Shown: piece after piece, positions 27,213 to 36,577 of the stretch
Position numbering within the stretch: position 1 is the first letter of the stretch
Layout: each line of letters begins with the position of its first letter
DNA from: Pseudanabaena sp. UWO311
GTDB taxonomy: Bacteria > Cyanobacteriota > Cyanobacteriia > Pseudanabaenales > Pseudanabaenaceae
Direction of reading: 5' to 3'
DNA: 64,000 nucleotides
Assembly (NCBI RefSeq): GCF_006937785.1
Contig: NZ_SJEE01000013.1
Coordinates: forward strand, 62,001-126,000
Program-made: the position numbers and the translations under genes
Notes under the pieces: generated by a model
What the model was told of the DNA's origin: nothing
Databases searched by the model: none
Seen by the model: the letters and a program-made list of their open reading frames with translations, nothing else

Positions 27213-28496
27213 ATGGGAATACTCACTAATAAGGTTTCTTCTATAGTTTCTTTCAAGCTTTTATGGGCTGCCATGCTAGTGGGAATATTTGCTGGAGCTT
27301 GTAACAGTACTCCCACAGCTCCTACAGCTTCAACCACTGCACCAACTACAGCAACTACTGCGGCAACTACAACTGCGACCGATGCGAAAGAATTTAAAGC
27401 AGCGATGATTTTAGTTGGGCCGAAAAATGATTCTGGTTGGAACCAAGGTCATTACGAAGCCTCAAAATATGTAATGGAGAAGCAATCTGGCATCCAGTTT
27501 GACTATGTAGATAAAGTCAACCCAGGCGATCGCCCAAACGTCAAAGCCTCTCAGGTGGCTGACGATCTTATTGCTAAGGGTGCAAAGCTAGTAGTTTTCA
27601 ATTCTGACGATTTTAAAGATGATGCCCTAGAAACCGCGAAAAAGCATCCTAATGTGTCCATAATTCATGCAAGCGGTGACTATGCTTGGAAAGAAGGCAA
27701 AAATTTCAAAAACCAGAAAAACATTAGCAACGTCATGCCTCAAATTGAGTATGGCCGAATGATCTCTGGATGCGCAGCGGCTCTCAACTCAGAGACAGGC
27801 AAAATCGGTTTTGTGGGGCCGTTAATCAATGACGAAACCCGCAGGCTAGTATCAGCAAGTTATTTGGGAGCTAAGTATTGCTGGCAAACCTACCGCAAAA
27901 AAAATCCCGAAGATTTGAAGTTTAAGGTGGTTTGGATTGGCTTCTGGTTCAATATTCCTGGACAGACCCTTGACCCGACTAAGGTCTCTGATGATTTTTA
28001 CAACAGTGGTTTTGATGTGGTGATGAGTGGTATTGATACACCTGAAGTGGCGGTGCAAGGAAAGAAAGCTGCTGAAGCTGGCAAGAAGGTCAAATATCTA
28101 CACTACGGGCTCAAAACTGGCTGTAATGCTGCTCCAGAAATTTGTATTGGAGTTCCCTATTACAACTGGGGCCCAGCATATCTCGATCAAGTCAAAAAGG
28201 CTAAGGAAGGTAAATTTACAGGAGAATTTATTGCCGCAACGCCTAATTGGAAAGACTTGAATAATCCTGACACTTCAGGAGTGGGATTTGAGAAAGGTAA
28301 GGCTTTGACTCCAGAAGGCGACAAGTTCTTGACGGAATTTATTACTGGTTTGGGAGATGGCAAGATCAGTCTTTTTAAGGGACCTCTGAACTATCAAGAT
28401 GGGACTCCTTTTCTCAAGGAAGGAGAAACTGCAACTCCACAGCAGATTTGGTACTTTACCAGCTTGCTACAGGGTATTGAAGGCGCTAGTAAATAA
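27213..28496 (+). CDS. BMP-family ABC transporter substrate-binding lipoprotein
   Basis: A 427-residue lipoprotein of the basic membrane protein/PnrA family, which binds nucleosides or related purines. A lipobox ends at C30 (GIFAGAC), followed by a Thr/Ala/Pro linker to about residue 60. The mature domain starts FKAAMILVGPKNDSGWNQGH, a clear BMP N-terminal pattern, and includes GKIGFVGPLINDETRR. It heads an importer set with the ATPase at 28625 and permeases at 30120 and 31422. A TATAAAAT element at about 27180 may be its promoter. Confidence 0.92.
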   Translation: MGILTNKVSSIVSFKLLWAAMLVGIFAGACNSTPTAPTASTTAPTTATTAATTTATDAKEFKAAMILVGPKNDSGWNQGHYEASKYVMEKQSGIQFDYVDKVNPGDRPNVKASQVADDLIAKGAKLVVFNSDDFKDDALETAKKHPNVSIIHASGDYAWKEGKNFKNQKNISNVMPQIEYGRMISGCAAALNSETGKIGFVGPLINDETRRLVSASYLGAKYCWQTYRKKNPEDLKFKVVWIGFWFNIPGQTLDPTKVSDDFYNSGFDVVMSGIDTPEVAVQGKKAAEAGKKVKYLHYGLKTGCNAAPEICIGVPYYNWGPAYLDQVKKAKEGKFTGEFIAATPNWKDLNNPDTSGVGFEKGKALTPEGDKFLTEFITGLGDGKISLFKGPLNYQDGTPFLKEGETATPQQIWYFTSLLQGIEGASK

Positions 28497-28517
28497 GGTA
28501 TGAATTACCCCCTTTAA

Positions 28518-28577
28518 TTCCCCCTTGCAAAGGGGGAAAACTAGAAATCTTGTTCCCTCCCCTTTGCAAGGGGAGGG
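28518..28577. repeat. Pair of C/G-rich hairpins
   Basis: Two stems, 28518-28526 with 28530-28538 and 28555-28564 with 28568-28577, each of the CCCCTTTGCAAGGGG type widespread in cyanobacterial intergenic DNA. They lie between the binding-protein and ATPase genes and may weaken read-through. Confidence 0.75.
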
Positions 28578-28624
28578 TTAGGGTGAGGTAAATTTTAAAT
28601 GAGAAAAAGCCTTATGGAATAAAC

Positions 28625-30127
28625 ATGAAAGTTGAACTAAGCCATATTTATAAATCCTTTGGGAATGTCAAGGCAAACCATGATATTTCCATGACGGTTG
28701 AGGCTGGAACTGTATATGGTATCTTGGGCGAAAATGGCGCAGGAAAAAGCACTCTATCTAAAGTCCTGAGTGGATTTATTACTAAGGACTCTGGCAAGAT
28801 TGTATTAGATGGAATGGAAGTTGACATTAAAACTCCTGCGGATGCCATCTGCGCAGGAATTGGGATGCTGCATCAAGATCCTTTAGACTTTCCTTCTCTA
28901 TCGGTACTTGATAATTTCATGGCTGGGAGAAGTACTTTAGGCAAAAAAAGAACTAAAACTAGCAACGATCGTGGTGATTTAATTAGAGAACTTCGGCAGC
29001 TATCCGCAACTTTTGGTTTTGACTTACCTCCTAACGATCGCCTAAGTAATCTGACTGTAGGAGAGCGTCAGCAGTTAGAAATACTTCGACTTTTGTCTCT
29101 TGGAGTCAAGACTTTGATCCTTGATGAGCCAACAACAGGTATTTCCGCATCCCAAAAAACTGCTTTATTTACAGCGGTCAAGCAATTGGCTGCGGACGGG
29201 AAATCGATTATTTTTGTATCGCATAAATTAGAAGATGTAGAAGAACTATGCGATCGCTTGATGGTAATGCGTCAGGGTCAAGTAATAGGAGAAGCTGAGG
29301 TTAAAGGTCGAGAATCTAATGAGTTAGCATCGTCTTTAGTGGATATGATGTTTGGTCGAGAGCTAGCCATACCCGCAAAACATGAGATTAACATTCAGCA
29401 AACGGAACCCGCTTTAGTAATTCAGAACTTGCAGATTGATGGCGATCGCTTAAGTTTACAGATTGATAAATTAACGGTTAATGAGGGCGAGGTGATCGGG
29501 CTGGCGGGATTGGAAGGCAATGGACAACAATTGCTATTGCTAGCCTGTGCTGGTTTACTCAAGCCGAACGCTGGCAAGATTCGCATTAGTGATGTGGATA
29601 TGACTAGTCGCGCCTATAGTAATTTCTTGAAGGCAGGAATTGGTTATTTGCCAGCCGATCGCTTACAGGATGGTTTGATTCGCGGTCTATCAATCCATGA
29701 GCATTTCATGTTGCGTCAATCGCATTCAGGCTTTTTAATCAATTGGCGGGATACACGCAAGTTTGCACATGAGGCAATCGAGACTTTTAATATTCGTGGG
29801 AAACCCTCTACTAAGGTTGAAAGATTATCGGGAGGTAATCAGCAGCGCACCCAAATATCACTTTTACCAGATCATTTAAATCTACTATTAATGGAACAGC
29901 CAACCAGAGGATTAGACATCGAATCCACCCTATGGATTTGGAAACAGATGATGGCACGTTGCGAAAAAGGAATGATGATTTTATTCACATCTTCCGATCT
30001 TGATGAGATTTTGCAATATAGCGATCGCATTCTCGTATTTTGCGGCGGTAAAGTCTCACAGCCCATTGATGCGAAAACTTTAACAGTCGATAAACTAGGT
30101 CAAGCGATCGGAGGAAAGTTTGCATAG
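28625..30127 (+). CDS. Nucleoside/sugar-type ABC transporter ATPase, two NBDs
   Basis: A 500-residue protein with two fused ATPase domains, as in RbsA or NupA/YufO-type importers. NBD1 is complete (Walker A GENGAGKST about residue 36, signature LTVGERQQ, Walker B LILDEPT, H-loop VSHK). NBD2 has a degenerate Walker A (GLEGNGQQLLL, no GKS/T) but keeps a signature LSGGNQQR; this asymmetry is normal for the family. It works with the BMP lipoprotein upstream and two permeases downstream in the inner membrane. GGAGG near its end serves the next gene. Confidence 0.94.
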   Translation: MKVELSHIYKSFGNVKANHDISMTVEAGTVYGILGENGAGKSTLSKVLSGFITKDSGKIVLDGMEVDIKTPADAICAGIGMLHQDPLDFPSLSVLDNFMAGRSTLGKKRTKTSNDRGDLIRELRQLSATFGFDLPPNDRLSNLTVGERQQLEILRLLSLGVKTLILDEPTTGISASQKTALFTAVKQLAADGKSIIFVSHKLEDVEELCDRLMVMRQGQVIGEAEVKGRESNELASSLVDMMFGRELAIPAKHEINIQQTEPALVIQNLQIDGDRLSLQIDKLTVNEGEVIGLAGLEGNGQQLLLLACAGLLKPNAGKIRISDVDMTSRAYSNFLKAGIGYLPADRLQDGLIRGLSIHEHFMLRQSHSGFLINWRDTRKFAHEAIETFNIRGKPSTKVERLSGGNQQRTQISLLPDHLNLLLMEQPTRGLDIESTLWIWKQMMARCEKGMMILFTSSDLDEILQYSDRILVFCGGKVSQPIDAKTLTVDKLGQAIGGKFA

Positions 30128-31190
30128 TCCCTTACAAAATTTCTCACAAAATCTTCAAATTCTCAAAAAATTCCCTAAAGTCGTCTACTTTCGGATTGGG
30201 GCTTTTGTGGCGGCGTTATTGTTCATTGCGGCGGTGATCTTGCTATCAAGTGGCTCACCACCTCAAGTCGCCATGGGCATGTGGAATGGGGCTTTTGGTA
30301 GTAGCGATCGCTTTGCTAGAGTCATTTCTACCCTTTGTCCTTTATTACTTGCCTCCTGCGGTTTGATTTTTACCTTTACCGCAGGTTTATATAACTTAGG
30401 TATCGAAGGTCAAATTACGGCGGGTGCGATCGCCTCGACATTATTGCTCAGACTTATTCCCGAAGGGTTTCCCCCTGCGATCGCGATTGCGTTTGCCATA
30501 TTATTTGGCATTGTTGGCGGCGGCTTATGGGGCTTACTAACTGGACTGCTGAATATCTATGGCAAAGTCAGCGAGATTTTTGCTGGTTTGGGCATGAACT
30601 TCACCGCACAGGGATTAGCTCTTTATCTAGTCTTTGGCCCGTGGAAGCGATCGGGAGTTGCCTCAATGAGCGGCACTGAGCCATTTAGCGATGCCTTAGC
30701 TTTACCTACTGTGGGCAATACGGATTTTAGTCCGATCGCTTTAGCGATCGCTATATTTGCTTTGATTGTAACGGCGATCGCAATTAGAGCTACTTATTTT
30801 GGGTTGAAGCTAAAAGCGGTGGGTAATAATCTACGGGCAGCTCATGTGTTGGGAATTCCTGCGATCGCGCAAATGCTGAGCAGTTTTGTCATCTGTGGTG
30901 CATTAGCTGGTATCGCTGGCTCTTTGCAAGTAGTCGCGGTATTCCATCGACTCATTCCCAATGTTTCTAGCAATTTAGGATTTTTAGCTTTGCTAGTAGT
31001 CATGCTGATTAATTACAATCCCTTTTTGGTTTTGCCGATCGCATTTCTATTTAGCTCTCTTAATGTTGGTAGTTTGGAATTACCGCTATCTCTAAGTCTA
31101 GATTCTTCTCTTTCTGGGATTATTCAAGGAGCATTGCTACTTTTCGCTATTCTTGGCGAAGGTTTAGCAAAGTTATCCAAAGAAACATGA
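30120..31190 (+). CDS. ABC transporter permease (nucleoside-type, subunit 1)
   Basis: A 356-residue membrane protein of the BPD_transp_2 permease family with about nine to ten helices; the motif YNLGIEGQITAGAIA about residue 90 is typical of NupP/YufP-like subunits. TTG 30120 is the start because GGAGG lies five bases before it and the frame overlaps the ATPase gene by eight bases, showing translational coupling. It forms the channel with the second permease at 31422. Confidence 0.92.
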   Translation: MHSPLQNFSQNLQILKKFPKVVYFRIGAFVAALLFIAAVILLSSGSPPQVAMGMWNGAFGSSDRFARVISTLCPLLLASCGLIFTFTAGLYNLGIEGQITAGAIASTLLLRLIPEGFPPAIAIAFAILFGIVGGGLWGLLTGLLNIYGKVSEIFAGLGMNFTAQGLALYLVFGPWKRSGVASMSGTEPFSDALALPTVGNTDFSPIALAIAIFALIVTAIAIRATYFGLKLKAVGNNLRAAHVLGIPAIAQMLSSFVICGALAGIAGSLQVVAVFHRLIPNVSSNLGFLALLVVMLINYNPFLVLPIAFLFSSLNVGSLELPLSLSLDSSLSGIIQGALLLFAILGEGLAKLSKET

Positions 31191-31210
31191 TCTTTCTAGA
31201 CAATTCGGAG

Positions 31211-31375
31211 GGGCAGGTTTAGACAAAATTTAACGTGTTAACCACAGATTTATTGCAAAACCTGCCCCTACAGGGATATTTATAAAAATCACCAACCCAG
31301 ATGTAAGGGCAGGTTTAGACAAAATTTAACGTGTTAACCACAGATTTATTGCAAAACCTGCCCCTACAGGGATAT
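31211..31375. repeat. Two identical 69-bp direct repeats, each with inverted ends
   Basis: Copies at 31211-31279 and 31307-31375 are identical over 69 bases (period 96). Each copy has GGGCAGGTTT at its left and AAACCTGCCC near its right, so it can fold. This is a known style of interspersed cyanobacterial repeat, here tandemly doubled inside an ABC operon. No frame crosses it. Confidence 0.95.
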
Positions 31376-31421
31376 CTACAAATATTTCAATGAATTCTTA
31401 AATTAATTCAGTCATAAATTC

Positions 31422-32387
31422 ATGGATATAATTACAATTCTGGCTACAGCGATCGCAACTTCAACACCTTTAATTTTTGCCAGTATTGGCGAAACTATTA
31501 CCGAACGAGCAGGCGTGATCAACCTATCTGCCGAAGGCACAATCATGATGTCAGCGATGACAGGCTTTGCGGTAGCGAAGTTCTCTAATAGCTTGATATT
31601 AGGATTTGCATCGGCGGCGCTAGTTGGCGCTGCGATCGCATTAGTCGTTGCAGTTGGCGCAATTACCCTAAAGCAATCTCAAGTGTCAATTGGATTTGTA
31701 TTGGCTCTGATGTGTAGTGATTTATCTTCTTTTTTAGGTAATCCCGTTGTCAGAGTTGAGGGAATTACGGTTCCGAGCTTTAAAATTCCTGTTTTAGAGA
31801 GTATTCCTGTTTTTGGGAAACTCCTATTTCAAAGTGATCTATTAGTCTACAGCAGCTACATTTTAATTCTGGGTTCATGGTTCTATTTCTATCGTACCCA
31901 AGGCGGTTTGATCCTACGGACAGTGGGTGAACAACCATCTGCGGCTTTTGCTAGAGGCACTAATGTGATTAAAATGCGTTACATCTATACGCTCCTCGGT
32001 GGTGCATTAATGGGGATCGCAGGAGCCGCTTTCTCGTTAGATTTTAAAGCTGGATGGAGCCACCGCCACACCGCAGGTTATGGCTGGATTGCCTTAGCGA
32101 TCGTCATTTTTGGTGGTTGGAATCCTCTGCGTGTAGCCTTAGGAGCATATCTATTTGGAATTTTGCAATCTTTAGCTAGCGTCGCTCAGAGTGCCATTCC
32201 TGAAGTGCCGACACAGGTATTTAATACGGCTCCATTTGTATTGATGATTATGATGTTGGCGCTGACTTCAGGAGAATGGCTCGATCGCTTAATATCAGCC
32301 TTGCCGCGATCGCTTAAACAAGGGATATTAAATACAGTCAGAACTACACCACCTGCGTCATTAGGAAAAGTATTTGATCAGGACTAA
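31422..32387 (+). CDS. ABC transporter permease (nucleoside-type, subunit 2)
   Basis: A 321-residue membrane protein, the second BPD_transp_2 permease of the BMP importer. It has ERAGVINLSAEGTIMMSAMTG near residue 27 (the NLxxEG family motif) and a late AGYGWIALAIVIFGGWNP block, as in NupQ/YufQ. It follows the first permease after a 231-base gap filled by the doubled repeat. Its stop codon lies in a 22-bp palindrome. Confidence 0.92.
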   Translation: MDIITILATAIATSTPLIFASIGETITERAGVINLSAEGTIMMSAMTGFAVAKFSNSLILGFASAALVGAAIALVVAVGAITLKQSQVSIGFVLALMCSDLSSFLGNPVVRVEGITVPSFKIPVLESIPVFGKLLFQSDLLVYSSYILILGSWFYFYRTQGGLILRTVGEQPSAAFARGTNVIKMRYIYTLLGGALMGIAGAAFSLDFKAGWSHRHTAGYGWIALAIVIFGGWNPLRVALGAYLFGILQSLASVAQSAIPEVPTQVFNTAPFVLMIMMLALTSGEWLDRLISALPRSLKQGILNTVRTTPPASLGKVFDQD

Positions 32388-32431
32388 TACCAAAACACAA
32401 AATGGCTAAGCCATTTTGTGTTTTGGTATTA
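32385..32431. terminator. 22-bp perfect palindrome on the permease stop codon
   Basis: Arms 32385-32406 and 32410-32431 around TAA; tip AAATGGC-TAA-GCCATTT. The first three bases are the permease stop codon. It separates convergent genes (next stop at 32442), so it may terminate both. Related to the hairpin at 9250. Confidence 0.9.
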
Positions 32432-32441
32432 GGTAATTGAT

Positions 32442-35400
32442 TTACAGCGATCGTACGTTATTGACTTTGATGTATTTTAATAGCGATCGCTCGATATCTT
32501 TGATATTAATTGGCTTACTCATATAGTCATTCATTCCCGCGCTCATACAGGCTTCATAATCTTCTGGCAGAGCATCAGCCGTCAGGGCAATAATCCAAGG
32601 CTGAGTTTGTAATGATGAACTTTGACGAATCGCTCTAGTTGCAGTTAGTCCATCCATGACAGGCATCTGCACATCCATGAATATGATGTCATAGGCTAGA
32701 TTGGACTCCTGATCGGCTATGATCTCCACGCATTCACTGCCATTATTAACAGCATCAGCCTGACATCCTAGTTTTTTCAACATGAGGACAACTATTTTTT
32801 GATTGATAATATTATCTTCCACGATCAAAATTTTGACAGGAAACTTCTCGAAATTGATTTTATTCTCATTGGATAGAGCGGCACTAAGATTATCATCAAT
32901 TGCTTTAACTGTTGGAATTGCTCCAATTACTGGTAAGACGATCGTGAAATGGAAAGTGGAGCCTTGAGTATTATCGTTAGATCTGATTACCCAATCTGGT
33001 GGAGGATCGCCACCGACATTACCTCGACTTTCTACCCAGATCGTTCCGCCCATTATTTCTACAAGTCGTTTCGAGATTGCTAAGCCCAGTCCAGTGCCCC
33101 CAAACTGACGGTTAATCGAGGCATCGGCTTGAGTAAAAGGTTTAAAGAGTTTGTAAATGCTATGGCGATTGATGCCAATTCCTGTATCTGTGATCGAGAA
33201 TCTAAATTCGTAGGTGTTAGCTGTTATAAACTTACGGTTATAGCTGATGGAAATATAGCCTTGTTCAGTAAACTTAATCGCATTACCAATTAGATTGATC
33301 AGGATTTGTCGCAGCCGTGATCTATCTCCTATAACGGTAGTTGGGTTTATACTATTAACGTGGCATTGCAGATTAATACTTTTGTCAGAAGCCTGTTTGT
33401 TTAAGAGATTACAAACAGCATTGATCGTATCTTCAAAGTTCAATTCTTTCTGCTCTAGCTGGAGATTTCCAGATTCAATTTTCGAGAAGTCTAGAATGTC
33501 ATTAATTATCGTTAATAAAGCATCTCCACTATCTAAGATAACCTTTACAAAATCCTTTTGGTCTTCATTCAAGGGTGTAGTAGATAGCAGTTGCGCCATG
33601 CCAAGAACTCCATTCATTGGCGTACGGATTTCATGGCTCATATTGGCAAGAAATTCACTCTTAGCTTTATTGGCAGATTCGGCTAGTTCTTTGGCTTTCT
33701 CTAATGATTGTTCAGCGAGTTTGCGTTTTGTAATATCTCGGCAAATGCAAAATTGTAAAATATTATTATCCCAATCGACAGAATTGGCGCTAATCTCAAT
33801 ATCACAGATCGATCCATCTTTTTTACGATGTTGAGTTTCAAACAGGACTTTTTTTCGCTGAAGTTTAAATTCTTGAATTCCCTTATCTAATTCTTCTTTT
33901 GTCCATCTCACATCAATATCATAAATACTGAGATTAGGTATTTCTTCTAGAGAATAACCAAGCATCTCGGCGAAACTTGAATTACACTCAACAAGATTTC
34001 CCATACTATCAATGATCACAATTCCATCAAAAGAATTAGTTAAAAGTGTTCTATTATAGATTAATTGTTTCTCAAGAGTGATTTCTATCTGTTTGCGATC
34101 GCTGATATCTGAGACAGTTCCATACCAAGCCGTATCTCCATTTTTTCGCCGCTCTGGGCGGAGATTACTACATAGCCATTTAATCTTGCCAGATGGGGTA
34201 ATGACTCGCCATTCGTGCTGCAAGATTGATAGTGTCTCAAGACTAATGCCAACAGCTTCCCATACATTCGCTACATCATCAGGATGAATCTGCTCAAAAC
34301 AAAGTTGAGGATTTTGCATGACTTGTGCAACTTTTAACTCATGAATCTCCTCAAAAGCTGGACTTAAATATTCAAAACAAGCAGAACTATTTGCATGTTG
34401 CACAAAAATCTCGATAATCACTGGAGATGACAATGCTACTTTTTTGAGTTTCTCCTCACTTGCAAATAAGGCAACTTCAGCGCGACGGTGATCGCTAATA
34501 TCACGGACAACTACAACAGCAGCGTTATTATCTATTGGGATTACTCGAACTTCCTCATAGTGCACCCCGTCACTAGCCTGATAAGTTTGATTGATGGTTA
34601 ACATTTCCCCAGAAGAGACAGCCTGCTGAATTGTTTGAAGTTGATTTGTCGCAAGTGTTAATGGCAGGAGATCTACAATATTCTTCCCAATCGAATGAGT
34701 ATGATCGGGAATGAAATCATAAGAAGGTTTATCCTGTTTGGATTCAAGATAAGTACCATCTATACTGATTAAATTGATAATGTCTGGAATCCCATTTAAT
34801 ATTGAACGCAACTTATGCTCACTAGCTTGAAGTGCGGATGTCTTATTTTGGACTTGTATCGTTAAAGAACCATTCAGGTTTTGAAATTCCTGATGGATTT
34901 CAGCCTGTTGAATTGCGATCGCTAATTGCACCGATAATTGCTTAAGCAACTTAATTTCATGGTCTTCCCAATCACGGTTTGTAGAACATTGATGAACAAT
35001 CAGTAATCCCCATAAAGTTTGATTGTTCTGGTGATTATTTGGCTGATTATTGAGTTGTTTATTTGAAACTGAACTATTAATACTTAGAGGTTCAGCTAAT
35101 AGAATTGGTAAAACAACATTTGCCTGAACCTGAAAGCCTTCCAACATCTGCACATGGCATTCCGAAAAATCAGCGCTATGTATATCAGAAGCAGCAAAAA
35201 ACTTGCCATCTAAGTAAGCGTTCACTTGCGCTTCAGAAAGACACATACAACCATTATCAGACTCAATGTTTAGACAAGAAGAAAAAGGCGGAACTACTGC
35301 CTCAGCAATAATTCTGCGGCTCATAACCTCATCAAATTTATAAATAAGCGTGCGATCGGTTTGGAGAAATTTACTAATTTCTTGAACCACAGTCTGACAA

Positions 35401-35906
35401 ATATCTTCTAGATTAATAAACTGAAGAGTATTTTGAGCGATTTGAGAAACTAGCTCTTCCCGTCTGCGAGACTGCTCTAGTTGGCGGTTTAGGCTAAGGT
35501 ATTCAAGTAAGCTACAGATACTCCGTTGTAATGAATATTTGGTAATATCATCTTTAGTCAAGTAGTCATACGCCCCCAAACGCATTGCGCTCACAGCATT
35601 TTTTGCATCTTCACTTCCAGTAATCATGATTACTGGAAGTTTGAGATCTATTATCTGTTTACTTGACTTACTTTGAATATCGACACGAATAGTCTCAACT
35701 AAGACTATGCCATTGCCATCAGGCAAACCGATGTCAATTAATACAACATCAGGGCTTTGTGATCGCCATAATTCCAATCCTTGCTTAAGAGTTTCAGCTT
35801 CTAAAATACGATAGCTATTTTCGGGATCACATTCTATATAGTTACGACAAAGTAAGCGATCGCTTTCATCATCATTCACTATCAAAATAGTTTTCGCATT
35901 AGACAT
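32442..35906 (-). CDS. Hybrid histidine kinase: REC-GAF (bilin-type)-PAS3-HisKA-HATPase-REC
   Basis: A 1154-residue soluble kinase. An N-terminal receiver (D58 in VVLIDIGLP, K118) precedes a GAF domain (about 155-345) with cyanobacteriochrome features: the canonical Cys-His pair C250-H251 (FSECHVQMLEGFQVQANVVLPI), YKF about 189, and cysteines C220 and C222 where a second bilin-linked cysteine occurs in some subfamilies. A Gln/Asn-rich insertion lies near 280-298. Three PAS domains follow, then H758 ([11 protein letters not shown]), the ATPase domain and a C-terminal receiver with D1078. Photosensing is inferred; a plain GAF remains possible. No membrane segment is seen. Confidence 0.9.
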   Translation of the reverse strand: MSNAKTILIVNDDESDRLLCRNYIECDPENSYRILEAETLKQGLELWRSQSPDVVLIDIGLPDGNGIVLVETIRVDIQSKSSKQIIDLKLPVIMITGSEDAKNAVSAMRLGAYDYLTKDDITKYSLQRSICSLLEYLSLNRQLEQSRRREELVSQIAQNTLQFINLEDICQTVVQEISKFLQTDRTLIYKFDEVMSRRIIAEAVVPPFSSCLNIESDNGCMCLSEAQVNAYLDGKFFAASDIHSADFSECHVQMLEGFQVQANVVLPILLAEPLSINSSVSNKQLNNQPNNHQNNQTLWGLLIVHQCSTNRDWEDHEIKLLKQLSVQLAIAIQQAEIHQEFQNLNGSLTIQVQNKTSALQASEHKLRSILNGIPDIINLISIDGTYLESKQDKPSYDFIPDHTHSIGKNIVDLLPLTLATNQLQTIQQAVSSGEMLTINQTYQASDGVHYEEVRVIPIDNNAAVVVVRDISDHRRAEVALFASEEKLKKVALSSPVIIEIFVQHANSSACFEYLSPAFEEIHELKVAQVMQNPQLCFEQIHPDDVANVWEAVGISLETLSILQHEWRVITPSGKIKWLCSNLRPERRKNGDTAWYGTVSDISDRKQIEITLEKQLIYNRTLLTNSFDGIVIIDSMGNLVECNSSFAEMLGYSLEEIPNLSIYDIDVRWTKEELDKGIQEFKLQRKKVLFETQHRKKDGSICDIEISANSVDWDNNILQFCICRDITKRKLAEQSLEKAKELAESANKAKSEFLANMSHEIRTPMNGVLGMAQLLSTTPLNEDQKDFVKVILDSGDALLTIINDILDFSKIESGNLQLEQKELNFEDTINAVCNLLNKQASDKSINLQCHVNSINPTTVIGDRSRLRQILINLIGNAIKFTEQGYISISYNRKFITANTYEFRFSITDTGIGINRHSIYKLFKPFTQADASINRQFGGTGLGLAISKRLVEIMGGTIWVESRGNVGGDPPPDWVIRSNDNTQGSTFHFTIVLPVIGAIPTVKAIDDNLSAALSNENKINFEKFPVKILIVEDNIINQKIVVLMLKKLGCQADAVNNGSECVEIIADQESNLAYDIIFMDVQMPVMDGLTATRAIRQSSSLQTQPWIIALTADALPEDYEACMSAGMNDYMSKPINIKDIERSLLKYIKVNNVRSL

Positions 35907-35966
35907 AGCTTAAAAACTCATTTCGCAAGATCTTAACACGAAATTTGCAGTGCTTTTTTAGGGTAA

Positions 35967-36476
35967 TTAATGTGGTTTTACAGTATAGTCATCAAGAATT
36001 TCTCTTCCTCGCCGAGTAAGCGTTTCAGAACCTTCTAGCATGAGCAAGTATTGTCCGCGCTCTAAACAACTACGACAGGAAATAGACAGGCTACTTTTAA
36101 AAAACCAGCCATATAAAGTACCAATAACACCACCAATGAAGATCCCAATCAGTCCAGAGGTTGAAGCGATTGTCAATAGAGCTTGATGCCATTCAAGATT
36201 GGGCAATTTGATATTGAAGATCAGATACAAGATAATGCCCATTACGGTGCTAATTACACCTACCCAAAACATTCCTCGCTTGGCATAGCGCCACGCTGTG
36301 AAAGTGGGATTAAATAAGCCCACACTATCGGGGCTGCTATAACCTTTTCCGACCAGAGCAAGATGCTCTGGCGAGATGCCATGACATTGAAGCAATCGAT
36401 ATGCTTCAAAAGCTGAAGATTCGTCAGGTAAGACAGCAATCATCAGTCGAGAATGTTTAGAGCGTGTGTGAGTCAC
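35967..36476 (-). CDS. Small membrane protein with general-stress-like N-terminus
   Basis: A 169-residue protein, function unknown. The first ~45 residues (RLMIAVLPDESSAFEAYRLLQCHGI, then HLALVG) resemble the alpha/beta unit of YflT-like general stress proteins. Two hydrophobic helices (about 70-90 and 100-125, the latter glycine-rich: GLIGIFIGGVIGTLYGW) follow, with a soluble C-terminal tail. It lies between the hybrid kinase and the Hsp70-like gene on the same strand, gaps of 60 and 101 bases. Confidence 0.75.
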   Translation of the reverse strand: MTHTRSKHSRLMIAVLPDESSAFEAYRLLQCHGISPEHLALVGKGYSSPDSVGLFNPTFTAWRYAKRGMFWVGVISTVMGIILYLIFNIKLPNLEWHQALLTIASTSGLIGIFIGGVIGTLYGWFFKSSLSISCRSCLERGQYLLMLEGSETLTRRGREILDDYTVKPH

Positions 36477-36577
36477 AAGTGATGCCTGCTATCAACTGAA
36501 GGTTTGAGTCAGAACGTAGAAATATACGTTTCTAGATTCTACAAAATTTCAGACGTTTAAGGTCATTTCTTAAAGAT

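Noticed and set aside
31211-31375. Direct repeats as a possible CRISPR array
   Set aside because: Only two copies of 69 bases with a 27-base gap, each self-complementary, and no cas genes.
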